Shown here: piece after piece, positions 8,904-17,216 of the stretch
Position numbering within the stretch: the stretch's first letter is position 1
How the letters are laid out: each line of letters opens with the position of its first letter
NCBI GenBank assembly: GCA_947452135.1
Contig: CANGBT010000005.1
Coordinates: forward strand, 1-47,559
Source: Burkholderiales bacterium
Lineage (GTDB): Bacteria; Pseudomonadota; Gammaproteobacteria; Burkholderiales; Burkholderiaceae_C
Reading direction: 5' to 3'
Length of the DNA stretch: 47,559 bases
Notes under the pieces: model-generated
What the model was told of the DNA's origin: nothing
The model's input: the letters and a program-made list of their open reading frames with translations, nothing else
The model's database searches: none
Program-made: the position numbers and the translations under genes

Positions 8904-9190
8904 CGTTTGGATCCCTTCGGGGACGTGGCATCCGGCGCCAGCCCGCCGCGGATTCTGACCGGATGGAGGGCCATTCGGTCCGTGACGCGCCAGACGGCGT
9001 GCATCACACGGCCAGCCGCCGGCAGACGGTGCTCTCGGTGCGCGCATCCGTGTTGCGTTCACGCCGCGCCTGGCTTGTCGACAGTGGAAAGTCGGCATGC
9101 AGTCTTGCCATCGTCGGTACAGTCGCGAACCCGCCCCTGTTTGGTGCGGCAGGTCGAGCCACAACTTCGTGAAACTCTCAGGGTCTACAG
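8904..9190. other. Divergent intergenic region between nucleoside transporter and porin
   Basis: These 287 bases separate two divergent genes and must hold both promoters. I see no convincing -35/-10 pair, long inverted repeat or small conserved reading frame. A large open frame crossing it on either strand is a composition artefact. Confidence 0.5.
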
Positions 9191-10324
9191 ATGCGCGTCT
9201 TGAAAGCTGGCAAGAAACTACTGACTGCGGCAGCTGTGGCCGCCGGTTCGATGGGGGCACAGGCCTCGACCACCTTCCAGTTGGGCGAGGATGTGTCGCT
9301 CACGCCGGGCTACGCCATGCGCTACAGCTACACCAACCGGGAAGATTCAACTGCCAACGGCGGGCACTCCACGGATTTCCATCTGGACAGCGGCCGCTTC
9401 ATGCTGGGCGCGTCGTTTGGCAAGATGCTCAAGGCGACGCTGAGTACCGAGCGCGTCGGGGGCCGCAACCATTTTCTGGATGCGTTCGCGCAGTTCGAGT
9501 TCATGCCCGAGTTCAATATCTGGGCGGGTCGGCTGGTGTCGCCGAGCGACCGCGCCAACATGGCCGGGCCTTACTACTCGATGGGTGGCGGCTACTGGCC
9601 CGGCGTGGCGTCTCGCTACGGTTGGTCGGGCGGACGGTTCGTGGCTCGAGATGACGGCGGGGTCGTGTGGGGCACCGTGGCCGACGGGCGACTGGGCTAC
9701 TCGCTGGGCGCCTTTGTGGGCCGTACCTTCGGCATCGGATCGCTGACCAAGGAGGGCGCCAAGAAGGTCGGGGTCCAGACGTCTGATTCGCTGATGTACG
9801 CGGGGCGCCTGCAGTACGACTTCTGGGACCGCGCGCCGGGGTACTACAACATCGCCAACTGGCTGGGCGCCAAGGACATCCTGTCGGTCGGCGCGGCCTT
9901 CCGGTATCAGGACAAGGGCGTCTTGACCACCCACGGCACCGGTGACTACGCCGGGTACAACCTCGACTTCCTGATGGAAAAACGCATCAAGGGTTCGGGC
10001 ACGGTGGCATGGGAAGCCGCCTGGTATGACTACGACACCGACAACGTGGTGAGGTCAGAACAGGGCGAGGCGTATTCAACCGGCCTGTCTTTCATCTTCG
10101 AGCACAAGCTCGGCTGGGGCAGGTTTCAGCCCTTCGTGCACTGGCAAAAGTTTGAGGCCGACACTCAGGTGAACACGCGTCAGTACGACCTGGGCGTCAA
10201 CTACGTCATCGATGGCTACAACGCGCAGTTGAGTGCGACCTTCACCAACACCAAGGTCAGCGGCGGGCTGGCGAATCGGTCTGATCTGGATAAGTTCGGC
10301 GTGACGCTGCAACTGCAGTTTTGA
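9191..10324 (+). CDS. Outer-membrane porin-like beta-barrel protein
   Basis: The 377-residue protein has a signal peptide (MRVLKAGKKLLTAAAVAAGSMGAQA), an alternating amphipathic pattern rich in aromatic and glycine residues, and a C-terminal Phe (LQLQF) typical of outer-membrane barrels recognised by the BAM complex. Segments such as FMLGASFGKML and FIFEHKLGWGRFQPFVHWQKF look like transmembrane strands. It lacks the short loop-3 signature of general Burkholderiales porins and looks closer to phosphate-selective or substrate-specific porins (OprO/P-like), though I cannot assign a substrate. Its 3' end faces the serine palmitoyltransferase operon. Confidence 0.75.
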   Translation: MRVLKAGKKLLTAAAVAAGSMGAQASTTFQLGEDVSLTPGYAMRYSYTNREDSTANGGHSTDFHLDSGRFMLGASFGKMLKATLSTERVGGRNHFLDAFAQFEFMPEFNIWAGRLVSPSDRANMAGPYYSMGGGYWPGVASRYGWSGGRFVARDDGGVVWGTVADGRLGYSLGAFVGRTFGIGSLTKEGAKKVGVQTSDSLMYAGRLQYDFWDRAPGYYNIANWLGAKDILSVGAAFRYQDKGVLTTHGTGDYAGYNLDFLMEKRIKGSGTVAWEAAWYDYDTDNVVRSEQGEAYSTGLSFIFEHKLGWGRFQPFVHWQKFEADTQVNTRQYDLGVNYVIDGYNAQLSATFTNTKVSGGLANRSDLDKFGVTLQLQF

Positions 10325-10358
10325 GGCTGCCCGCCCCAGGTTGAGCTGGTAGCGTGCC

Positions 10359-10379
10359 GGCCAGGGTCTCAACCCGGCC
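10359..10379. terminator. Possible bidirectional terminator hairpin
   Basis: Between the convergent porin and spt genes, the arms GGCC(A)GGGT and ACCCGGCC form an eight-pair stem with one bulged A and a CTCA loop. There is no T-tract on either side, so intrinsic termination is only a possibility. Confidence 0.35.
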
Positions 10380-10390
10380 GTGGCCAGCGC

Positions 10391-11596
10391 TCAGGCCGCC
10401 GCGAGCGGTCGGGCGCGGCGCATGTGCGCAGCCAATGCTGCAACGATGTGCGAGATGTCTTCGTCGCTGTGAGCAGCACTCAGGCTGATGCGCACCAGAC
10501 TCACGCCCGCAGGCGTTGCCGGAGGAATCATCAGGTTGGTGTAGATCCCTGCATCGAGCAGGCTTTGCCACAGCGTCTGAGCTTCTTCGCGGGTGTCGAA
10601 GACCAGCGCCGCCACGGGGCCTGGCGTTGTGGTCCCGAGCCGGTAGCCTAGCCGCGTGACTTCGCTGTACAGGTGATCTGCATGGCGCCAGAGACGGTTG
10701 CGCAAGTCATGCCCTTCCAGCACGCGGCGCAGCGCCTGATGCGTGGCAGCGATGACCGAGGGCGGCGGAGAGGCCGTGAAGATGTAAGGGCGGCTGACCA
10801 TGCGCAGCATCTCCGCCTCTGCATGCCGGCCGAGGCAAAAGCCACCGACGCCGCCCAGACTCTTGGAGAAAGTGCCAACGATGAAGTCGACTTCTTCGAG
10901 CAGCCCCAAGGACTCGCAAAGCCCCAAACCGTTTTTGCCGAACACGCCAAAAGAGTGGGCTTCGTCGACCAACAGCCATGCGCCGTAGCGGCGTTTGATT
11001 TCGACGATTTCGTGAAGTGGCGCGCGGTCACCGAGCGTGCTGTACAGGCTTTCGACCACGATCAGCGCACGGCTTGCGTCTTCGCCGAGTCGTGCGAGCC
11101 GACGCTCGAGGTTCTCTGGATCGTTGTGCCGAAAACGGATCGTTGTCGCGTTGCTCAGCCGGCAACCGTCGTGGATGCACGCGTGGCTGTCAGCGTCGAT
11201 GAGAAGGAAGTCGCCTTCGCCTGCCAGCGCCGATACGGCGCCCAGATTGGCCTGGTACCCCGTTGAGAACACGATGCAGCTCGGCCAGCCGAACGCGTTA
11301 GCGAGTTCTTGCTCAAGCGCGCGATGCCCGGCGTAGTTGCCGCTCGCCATGCGCGAGCCGGTGGTGCCAGTGCCCAGTGTTTCAATGGCCGAGATGGCAG
11401 CAGCGCGACACTCGGCGTCGTAGGTCAGACCGAGGTAGTTGTTGGTGCCGGCCAAGATGACGAGCCGCCCGTCAATGGTGGCTGAGGTGGCCGAATGAAT
11501 CGCGTCCATCGGCGTGGCGATAGGCGCCACGCGGCTGCTTTCGGCCAGCCGGGCATGGAGCGTTCGCTGCGTGGCGAACTTGTCGAGCAGGCTCAC
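10391..11596 (-). CDS. spt: Serine palmitoyltransferase (alpha-oxoamine synthase)
   Basis: This PLP-dependent enzyme would condense L-serine with a long-chain acyl thioester to 3-ketosphinganine, the first step of sphingolipid synthesis. It has the alpha-oxoamine synthase core: NNYLGL, TGTTGSRMASGNY, the PLP-stacking His138 in DADSHACIHDG, LVDEAHS (Asp211, His214), and the Schiff-base Lys245 in GTFSKSLGG. 8-Amino-7-oxononanoate synthase (BioF) is the obvious alternative, but no biotin genes are nearby, whereas an acyl carrier protein, an acyl-AMP ligase, a CerR-like reductase and a ceramide-synthase-like gene are. I chose the GTG at 11596 because it overlaps the carrier-protein stop by four bases; an in-frame GTG at 11632 would extend the protein by 12 residues. 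The length, 401 residues, suits soluble bacterial SPTs. Confidence 0.88.
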   Translation of the reverse strand: MSLLDKFATQRTLHARLAESSRVAPIATPMDAIHSATSATIDGRLVILAGTNNYLGLTYDAECRAAAISAIETLGTGTTGSRMASGNYAGHRALEQELANAFGWPSCIVFSTGYQANLGAVSALAGEGDFLLIDADSHACIHDGCRLSNATTIRFRHNDPENLERRLARLGEDASRALIVVESLYSTLGDRAPLHEIVEIKRRYGAWLLVDEAHSFGVFGKNGLGLCESLGLLEEVDFIVGTFSKSLGGVGGFCLGRHAEAEMLRMVSRPYIFTASPPPSVIAATHQALRRVLEGHDLRNRLWRHADHLYSEVTRLGYRLGTTTPGPVAALVFDTREEAQTLWQSLLDAGIYTNLMIPPATPAGVSLVRISLSAAHSDEDISHIVAALAAHMRRARPLAAA

Positions 11597-11883
11597 GAAA
11601 CGCTGCGCTTCAACTGCACGATACCGGCGCACAGTTCGTTGATGGTTCGGGCCTGGGCCGTGGTCTCGACCGGTATTGACAGGTCCAACCGGTCTTCGAT
11701 TTCCATGATCAGGTCCATGACTTCGGCCGAATCGAGGTCGGCAGCCTGCGCGAGGTCTTCATCACCGCCCAGGCTGGACGCTGACGGCCGAATGACGGCG
11801 AGGGCCTCGCGGATCGTTGCTTCGATCGACGCGATCAGATCAGCACCGGCTTCGGATCCGGCGTTGTTCGAGGGTGAGTTCAC
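11593..11883 (-). CDS. Acyl carrier protein of the sphingolipid pathway
   Basis: This 96-residue acidic helical protein has the carrier core DLDSAEVMDLIMEIEDRL, with Ser52 as the expected phosphopantetheine attachment site (DSA instead of the usual DSL). It starts at a GTG overlapping the ligase stop by four bases, and its own stop overlaps the spt start by four bases. The order ligase-carrier-SPT suggests the ligase loads fatty acid onto this carrier, which then hands it to SPT; in Caulobacter a dedicated carrier sits in the same place. It is not the housekeeping AcpP, which is shorter and has a DSL core. Confidence 0.85.
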   Translation of the reverse strand: MNSPSNNAGSEAGADLIASIEATIREALAVIRPSASSLGGDEDLAQAADLDSAEVMDLIMEIEDRLDLSIPVETTAQARTINELCAGIVQLKRSVS

Positions 11884-13691
11884 GATGTGGACCTCTCGGC
11901 TACAGCCGTGTGACTTGAGACATCTGCGGGCTGGGTGCTGTGCGGGAACTGCTGCGACAGGAGGCTGCGACGCTCGAGAAAATCCTTGCGGGCGGTGCTG
12001 CGCGACAACTTGCCAGAAGAGGTCCGCGGCAGTGTGTGCGGCGGCACCAGCTCGATCAGGCAGTGGATGCCGAACTCCGCATGAATGGCCTGCTGAAGCC
12101 GCTCGGTGAGCTTCATCAACTTGTGCGGCTCCGATTCACGGCACTGCACCACGAGCACGGCGGTTTCTTCGTCGTCGTCATCGGGGATCGAAAACGCCGA
12201 GGCATCGGTGGGGCGCACTTCCGGTTGCTGCTCGGCGAGGTATTCGAGATCCTGCGGCCACATGTTGCGGCCCATGATGATCATGAGGTCTTTGGCGCGT
12301 CCGGTGATGTAGAGCGAGCCGTTCGCCTGATAGCCGATGTCTCCGGTGTCCAACCATCCGTCGGACGAGAGCACCTCGCGAGACGCCTCGACATTGCCGA
12401 AGTAGCCCGACATGACACTGGCACCGCGCAGATGGATGCGCCCGCAGCGCCGCTCGGGCAGCGGTTGACCCGTTTCGTCGCGTATTTCCAATTCGTAGCC
12501 GGGCAGAGGACGACCACAGTCGATGAAGGCCTTGCCCTTGATCGTCGTGTTGCCCGCCGGCACTGCCACGGCTTCGCCGTCGAATGCCAGCCTGTCCATG
12601 TCGACCACGTCGGTGCGCGCGCCTCGCTCGAGCGGCGCAAAACTGACCGCCAGGGAGCATTCAGCCATGCCGTAGCAAGGCAGAAAGGCACGGTCATCGA
12701 AACCTGCCGAAGCCACCGCCGCAGCGAACTCCTGCAAGGATTCCGGGTGGATCATCTCGGCGCCGATGCCGGCCACCCGCCACGCTGACAGGTCCAGTTC
12801 CTGGGTATCCGCCGGGCGCAGGCGGCGCGCACACAGCGTGTAGCCAAAAGGCGGGCTGAACGAAATCGTGCTGCGGTTCATCGACATCAGCTTGAGCCAC
12901 AGGCGAGGGCGCATCGCGAAGTCACGGGTTGGAAGGTAATCAACCGACCGTTGGGTGGCCACGCAACCGAGCACGATCCCGACCAGTCCCATGTCGTGGT
13001 AGTACGGCAGCCAAGAGCAGAAGCGATCGACGGCCGTCAGACCGAATCCGTCGTTGAAGATGCCCTTGAGGTTCGCCATCACCGCCGACTGGGTGATCAT
13101 GGTGCCGCGCGGAAAGCGGGTGCTGCCCGAGGTGTACTGCAGGTAAGCCAGTTCGCCAGGCAACGGCCGCACGGGTGATTCGGTTGCCGCCGGGAGCGCC
13201 AGGAAATCATCCAGCGTTCCGGCAAGTGTCAGCGGCAGGCCCGCGCTGGCTTCGCGCAGGAACCCCATGAACTCCGGCGGAGCAAATGCTGCGACGGCTC
13301 GACAGTCGCTCATCAATTGGCGCAGGTGGCGGCTGTAGGCCTCGCGTCCACCCAGGTGCACGGCTGCGGGCAGAGGCACTGGCACCAAGCCGGCGTACTG
13401 GCAGGCGTAGAACATCACCGCGAAATCGGGGTGCGTGTGCGCCACCAAAGCGAGACGCTCACCACGGCCCAAAGGTGCGAGGCGACGGGCCATCTCCAAG
13501 GCACGCTCGCGAAGCTCGCGGTACGGGAGCACTGATATCAGCGCGCCACGCCCATCGTAGTAATTGAATCCCGACTCGCCAGTGGCAGCGTAATCAAGCG
13601 CGTCGGCCAGCGTCGGGAAATCCGCGCTGAGCAGCGCAATGCCGCTCGCGGTGGGGGTCGGGCTGTTCAGGGAAGGTTCGGTCACGGTCAC
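11880..13691 (-). CDS. Fatty acyl-AMP ligase / acyl-ACP synthetase
   Basis: This ANL-superfamily adenylating enzyme of 603 residues would activate a fatty acid as acyl-AMP and load it on the neighbouring carrier protein. Its P-loop is YTSGSTRFPRG (residues 186-196), with Arg in place of the usual Gly-x-Pro-Lys, a form seen in fatty acyl-AMP ligases (FAAL) of the FadD32/FadD28 type. Later motifs include YGMAE, DTGDIGY, ITGRAKDLMIIMG and a C-terminal TSSGKLSR with the catalytic Lys. A GTG at 13691 has AGGGG eight bases upstream and is preferred; an in-frame GTG at 13745 would add 18 residues. It is the first gene of the ligase-carrier-SPT operon. Confidence 0.85.
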   Translation of the reverse strand: MTVTEPSLNSPTPTASGIALLSADFPTLADALDYAATGESGFNYYDGRGALISVLPYRELRERALEMARRLAPLGRGERLALVAHTHPDFAVMFYACQYAGLVPVPLPAAVHLGGREAYSRHLRQLMSDCRAVAAFAPPEFMGFLREASAGLPLTLAGTLDDFLALPAATESPVRPLPGELAYLQYTSGSTRFPRGTMITQSAVMANLKGIFNDGFGLTAVDRFCSWLPYYHDMGLVGIVLGCVATQRSVDYLPTRDFAMRPRLWLKLMSMNRSTISFSPPFGYTLCARRLRPADTQELDLSAWRVAGIGAEMIHPESLQEFAAAVASAGFDDRAFLPCYGMAECSLAVSFAPLERGARTDVVDMDRLAFDGEAVAVPAGNTTIKGKAFIDCGRPLPGYELEIRDETGQPLPERRCGRIHLRGASVMSGYFGNVEASREVLSSDGWLDTGDIGYQANGSLYITGRAKDLMIIMGRNMWPQDLEYLAEQQPEVRPTDASAFSIPDDDDEETAVLVVQCRESEPHKLMKLTERLQQAIHAEFGIHCLIELVPPHTLPRTSSGKLSRSTARKDFLERRSLLSQQFPHSTQPADVSSHTAVAERSTS

Positions 13692-13891
13692 TGGACGCGC
13701 CCCTGTCGGCCATTGCGGCCTCGCAAGTAAGCTTTCAACCCTCACCCTTTTTTCTGCAAGATTTCGACTGGCCAGGCTTGTAAAGCGAGCGGCATGGCTT
13801 TGCCATCAAAGCGTCATTTTACGGAAAATATGCGGTGTCAGACGGGGAAACGAGGCGGTGAACAAGCCCGAATTTTCCGAGCCGCCACGCC
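13692..13891. promoter_or_regulatory. AT-rich intergenic region ahead of the ligase-carrier-SPT operon
   Basis: About 200 bases separate the second ligase from the ligase-carrier-spt operon. The stretch 13741-13850 is much AT-richer than its surroundings, which suits a promoter for the minus-strand operon. It includes a short hairpin (GCTTTG-CCAT-CAAAGC at about 13797-13812). I find no well-spaced -35/-10 pair, so the promoter is inferred from position and composition only. Confidence 0.35.
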
Positions 13892-15853
13892 TCACGCTGC
13901 GCAGGCATCAAGAAAGTCGGCAAGCTGCTCGAGAGTGGGGTACTCGAACAGGTCGGTGACTTCGATGCGCTGCGGAAACTCTCGGTCGATCGCCTCGTGG
14001 ATGCGCGCCAGATTGAGCGAGTTGAGGTTGATTTCCAGCAGGTTGGTCTGCGGCGTCACCTTGCGGTCTTGGATGAACGCGGCGCAGATGTCTTGCAGAC
14101 GACGTGCCGTCGCTGACCCGTCTTGCTCTTCAGGCAGCTCGGCGGCATTCGCCGACAACAATGCGGCCAGTTCGGTCAGAGGGCCATCGAACTCACCTTG
14201 CTCGAAGGCCTCGGCCAGCGCATATCGCTGCAGCTTCCCGCTGCTGGTCTTGGGAATGTGTCGCACCGGCACGACATGCGAGGCCTCCAGGCCCGTTTGG
14301 TGGGCGATGGTCCGGCGCAGTTCGAGCACCAGCGGCACAAATTCGGCCAGCGCTCCCCGGTGGAGCACGAACACGGCCAGCGATTCCGTGTCATCCACCG
14401 GGCTGCGCACCCCGGCCGCCGCCACCCGGTTGGCTTCGATGCCCACGGTCTGCTGCGCGATTCGTTCCAGGTCGTGCGGGTAGTGGTTCTGACCGTTGAC
14501 GATGATGAGGTCCTTGGCCCGCCCGGTGATGATCAGTTGCTCGTCCCATAACAAGCCAAGATCACCGGTCTCGAGCCAGCCATCCGATGAGCGCACCTCG
14601 GCCGTTCGCTTCTCATCTTGGAAGTAGCCCTGGGTCACGTTGTCGCCCCTGATGTGCACATGGCCCAGTACTCGATCGCCCAGCACGGCGCCGCCATCGT
14701 CCACGATGCGCGCTTCGACACCCGGTAGCGGCTGTCCGAGCTTGACGAACTCGACGCATCGACCACTTCCCGTGACCATGTCGCGCACCCGCTCGCCCAC
14801 GTGCAGGCTCGCGGGGTCCAGCAAGACGGTCTCAATCGGCACGTCGCGAAGAGGAAAACTCACTGCCAGAGTCGCCTCTGCGAGACCATAGACCGTCAGC
14901 ATGGTGTGCGGCTTCAGCCCGTGCGGTGCCATGGTGCTGACGAAACGGCGGCACACCTCGGCCGAGATGGGCTCTGCGCCGTTCATGATCAGACGGATCG
15001 ACGACAGATCCAGCCCCTGAGGGGACTTGATCTCGTATTGCCGCAGGTAGTGCTGAAAGCCAAAGTTCGGCGAACACAACACCGTCGACCGGCGCTGGCT
15101 GGCCAGCTCCAGCCAAAGCAAAGGCCGCCGCGCGAAAAGTTCGGTGCGCATGATCGCGTGGCTCACACCGGCTGACAGCAAGGTCAGGTGGAACCCGATC
15201 AGGCCCATGTCGTGAGACAAGGGCATCCAGCTCAACACTGAGTCGCGGTCGGTGTAGCCGGCTCCCGCGGCGATCTGGGACGTGTTGGTGGTGAGATTGC
15301 GGTGCGTGAGCACCACGCCCTTGGGCTCGCCCGTCGAGCCAGACGAGTACTGAATGAATGCGGTGTCGTTCGGGTCCGGCTGAACCGGCTCACCTGGCTC
15401 GCCGGCGAAATCGAGGCCGCCCACGATCACCGTGCGCGCGCGCAGATCATCGCCTTGGGTACCCAAACCCTGCGAGGCCACGAACGCATCAAAGCGTTCG
15501 AGCGTTGGCGCATCGATGCACACAGAAGCCCGGGACTGCTGAGCAAACACGCGCAGCAGCTTGCGCCAATGTTCGTCGTTGCTGCCCGGAGCCAGCGGAA
15601 TCGGCACGATGCCGCCCAACAGGCAGGCCCAGAACATTTCGATGAAACGCTCGTTGTCGGCCAGGTACAGGATGAGTGCGTCGCCGCGGGAGATGCCCCT
15701 CCGCTGCAACGCACCGAGCGCGCCGAGGGCCCGCTGGCGCAGCCGCCTGAAGCTCAGCGTGCGCTGGTCTCGCTCTCCGTCGATGAAAGTGATGTGCCGG
15801 TCCTCGCGTGCATCGGCAGGCAGCATCGCATTGAGCGTCTCGAATGGGGACAT
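13892..15853 (-). CDS. Fatty acyl-AMP ligase fused to an acyl carrier domain
   Basis: This 653-residue protein joins an adenylating domain (about 1-560) to a C-terminal carrier domain (about 570-653). The ligase part has YSSGSTGEPKG at residues 169-179, YGLAEATLAVSF, ETGDLGLLWDE, ITGRAKDLIIVNGQN and the catalytic TSSGKLQR. The carrier part has LEINLNSLNLARI with Ser612 as the likely phosphopantetheine site (NSL rather than DSL). It would activate a fatty acid and hold it covalently. It starts 12 bases after the P450 stop in the same direction, so the two are probably co-expressed and the tethered acyl chain may be the P450 substrate. A polyketide/NRPS loading role is possible in principle, but no such synthase is present. 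Confidence 0.85.
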   Translation of the reverse strand: MSPFETLNAMLPADAREDRHITFIDGERDQRTLSFRRLRQRALGALGALQRRGISRGDALILYLADNERFIEMFWACLLGGIVPIPLAPGSNDEHWRKLLRVFAQQSRASVCIDAPTLERFDAFVASQGLGTQGDDLRARTVIVGGLDFAGEPGEPVQPDPNDTAFIQYSSGSTGEPKGVVLTHRNLTTNTSQIAAGAGYTDRDSVLSWMPLSHDMGLIGFHLTLLSAGVSHAIMRTELFARRPLLWLELASQRRSTVLCSPNFGFQHYLRQYEIKSPQGLDLSSIRLIMNGAEPISAEVCRRFVSTMAPHGLKPHTMLTVYGLAEATLAVSFPLRDVPIETVLLDPASLHVGERVRDMVTGSGRCVEFVKLGQPLPGVEARIVDDGGAVLGDRVLGHVHIRGDNVTQGYFQDEKRTAEVRSSDGWLETGDLGLLWDEQLIITGRAKDLIIVNGQNHYPHDLERIAQQTVGIEANRVAAAGVRSPVDDTESLAVFVLHRGALAEFVPLVLELRRTIAHQTGLEASHVVPVRHIPKTSSGKLQRYALAEAFEQGEFDGPLTELAALLSANAAELPEEQDGSATARRLQDICAAFIQDRKVTPQTNLLEINLNSLNLARIHEAIDREFPQRIEVTDLFEYPTLEQLADFLDACAA

Positions 15854-15865
15854 GGGTCTCTTTTT

Positions 15866-17158
15866 TCAGCGCGTAACGACACGCATGTGAATGTCTTGTC
15901 GTGTGCGAAGGTTGATCTGGAACTCGGCTTCCGGTGGTTCGCTGCCCAGGTATTGCAACCGGAAGTGCTGAGCCACCATGCTCAGGTGCATCGACATTTC
16001 GGCCATCGAGAAGGTGGTGCCGATGCAGTACCTCGGCCCGGCCGAAAAGGGCAGGTAAGCAAACCGGTCACGCGCCTCCACTGAAGCGGGTGCGAACCGT
16101 TCGGGGTCAAACGCCTCAGGCTGCTCCCAGTGCGCTTCGTGCCGGTGCAGCAGGTAGGGACAGATGAAGACCTCGGTCCCGGCCGGCACGTGATAGCCAC
16201 TCAGTGTGTCGTCACCCAAAGCGCGGCGGCTGAGCAGCCAGCCGGCCGGATACAAACGCATGGATTCTTGAAGCACCTGCTCCACGTAGGCGTTTTCCGT
16301 GTCCGGCTCCTCGGGATTGACCGCCTTGGCTGCCGTGATCGCTGCGTACAACTTTGCCTCGACATCACCGTGCTGAGACAGCAGGTACCAGGTCCAGTTG
16401 AGCGTGCTGGCCGTGGTTTCATGGCCGGCGACGATCAAGGTCATGACCTCATCGAGCAAAGCCCGATCGGGCATCGCTTCGCCGCTGTCCTTGTCGCGCG
16501 ACTCCATCAGCATGGACAGCAAGTCCATCTCGATGCGCTGCTCCTTGCGGCGCGACTCGATCATGGCGCGGACCAAGTGAGCCAGCGCCCGGAATTTCGC
16601 CGCGAAAGCCAAGTCGCGCCGGGTTTCGCGGGTCAGCAGATCGAACGGGCTGGCGCCGTTCGCATCGATCAGCCGTTGGAGATCGACGCTGAACAAGGCG
16701 CGCAGAACGATGTTGAGCGCCAGTTCGCTGAGATCGCGTGTCAGGTTGACGGGTTCGCCGCGTTCAGCCTGCACGGCCCATCTTCCGATGAGATCGCTAT
16801 TGGCTCGCTGCATCAATGGTGCAAAGCCGCGGATCACCTGCGTTTGGAAGGCCGGTTGAACCATGCGACGTTGCCTTGCCCACAACTCGCCTTCGCTGGC
16901 CATCAGCCCGTTGCCGAGCAGAACACGCACGCGATTGAGGGCCAGACCCTTGATGTAGTTGCTGCGGTTGCCCAGCAACACATGGCGGATGTCGTCCGTG
17001 TTGTGGATGACCAGGCTGTCGTGATTACCGCTCAGCGATTGCACTCGGCTGATGTCGCCGTAGCTGTGCATCAGGCCTTGCAACAGGGGCAGGCTTTCGT
17101 CGTTGGCGTCCAGGTCGTGGCACTGTTGCGGGCCGGGGGCCGGCACTTGCTGAACCAT
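15866..17158 (-). CDS. Cytochrome P450 monooxygenase
   Basis: A 430-residue soluble P450. The features are a WxxxR C-helix (WARQR), the oxygen-activating AGHETT at residues 244-249, the ExxR pair Glu298/Arg301 in QESMRLYP, and the heme loop FSAGPRYCIG with the thiolate ligand Cys378. The sequence after the ExxR motif resembles CYP4-like or fatty acid-oxidising P450s. Paired with the ligase-carrier fusion directly downstream, it probably hydroxylates a carrier-bound fatty acid, as carrier-dependent P450s do, giving a hydroxy fatty acid for ceramide; this is inference. Redox partners are not in the window. The ATG at 17158 is preferred; an in-frame GTG at 17194 adds 12 residues. Confidence 0.88.
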   Translation of the reverse strand: MVQQVPAPGPQQCHDLDANDESLPLLQGLMHSYGDISRVQSLSGNHDSLVIHNTDDIRHVLLGNRSNYIKGLALNRVRVLLGNGLMASEGELWARQRRMVQPAFQTQVIRGFAPLMQRANSDLIGRWAVQAERGEPVNLTRDLSELALNIVLRALFSVDLQRLIDANGASPFDLLTRETRRDLAFAAKFRALAHLVRAMIESRRKEQRIEMDLLSMLMESRDKDSGEAMPDRALLDEVMTLIVAGHETTASTLNWTWYLLSQHGDVEAKLYAAITAAKAVNPEEPDTENAYVEQVLQESMRLYPAGWLLSRRALGDDTLSGYHVPAGTEVFICPYLLHRHEAHWEQPEAFDPERFAPASVEARDRFAYLPFSAGPRYCIGTTFSMAEMSMHLSMVAQHFRLQYLGSEPPEAEFQINLRTRQDIHMRVVTR

Positions 17159-17216
17159 AATGAATCTTGTCTTGGTAGCCCATGAGTGTCTCACGCGTCA
17201 GCGGTGCGGTGCGTCC

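Noticed and set aside
7623-9203. A 526-codon plus-strand frame through the nucleoside transporter
   Set aside because: It is antisense to a recognisable CNT transporter; its composition (His, Gln, Gly, Arg) marks a shadow frame.
10391-11596. Assignment as 8-amino-7-oxononanoate synthase (bioF)
   Set aside because: The fold allows it, but there are no biotin genes nearby and its carrier, ligase, reductase and N-acyltransferase neighbours fit serine palmitoyltransferase.
13797-13812. Short hairpin GCTTTG-CCAT-CAAAGC as an operator
   Set aside because: Six pairs is common by chance, and no second copy was seen near other promoters of the cluster.
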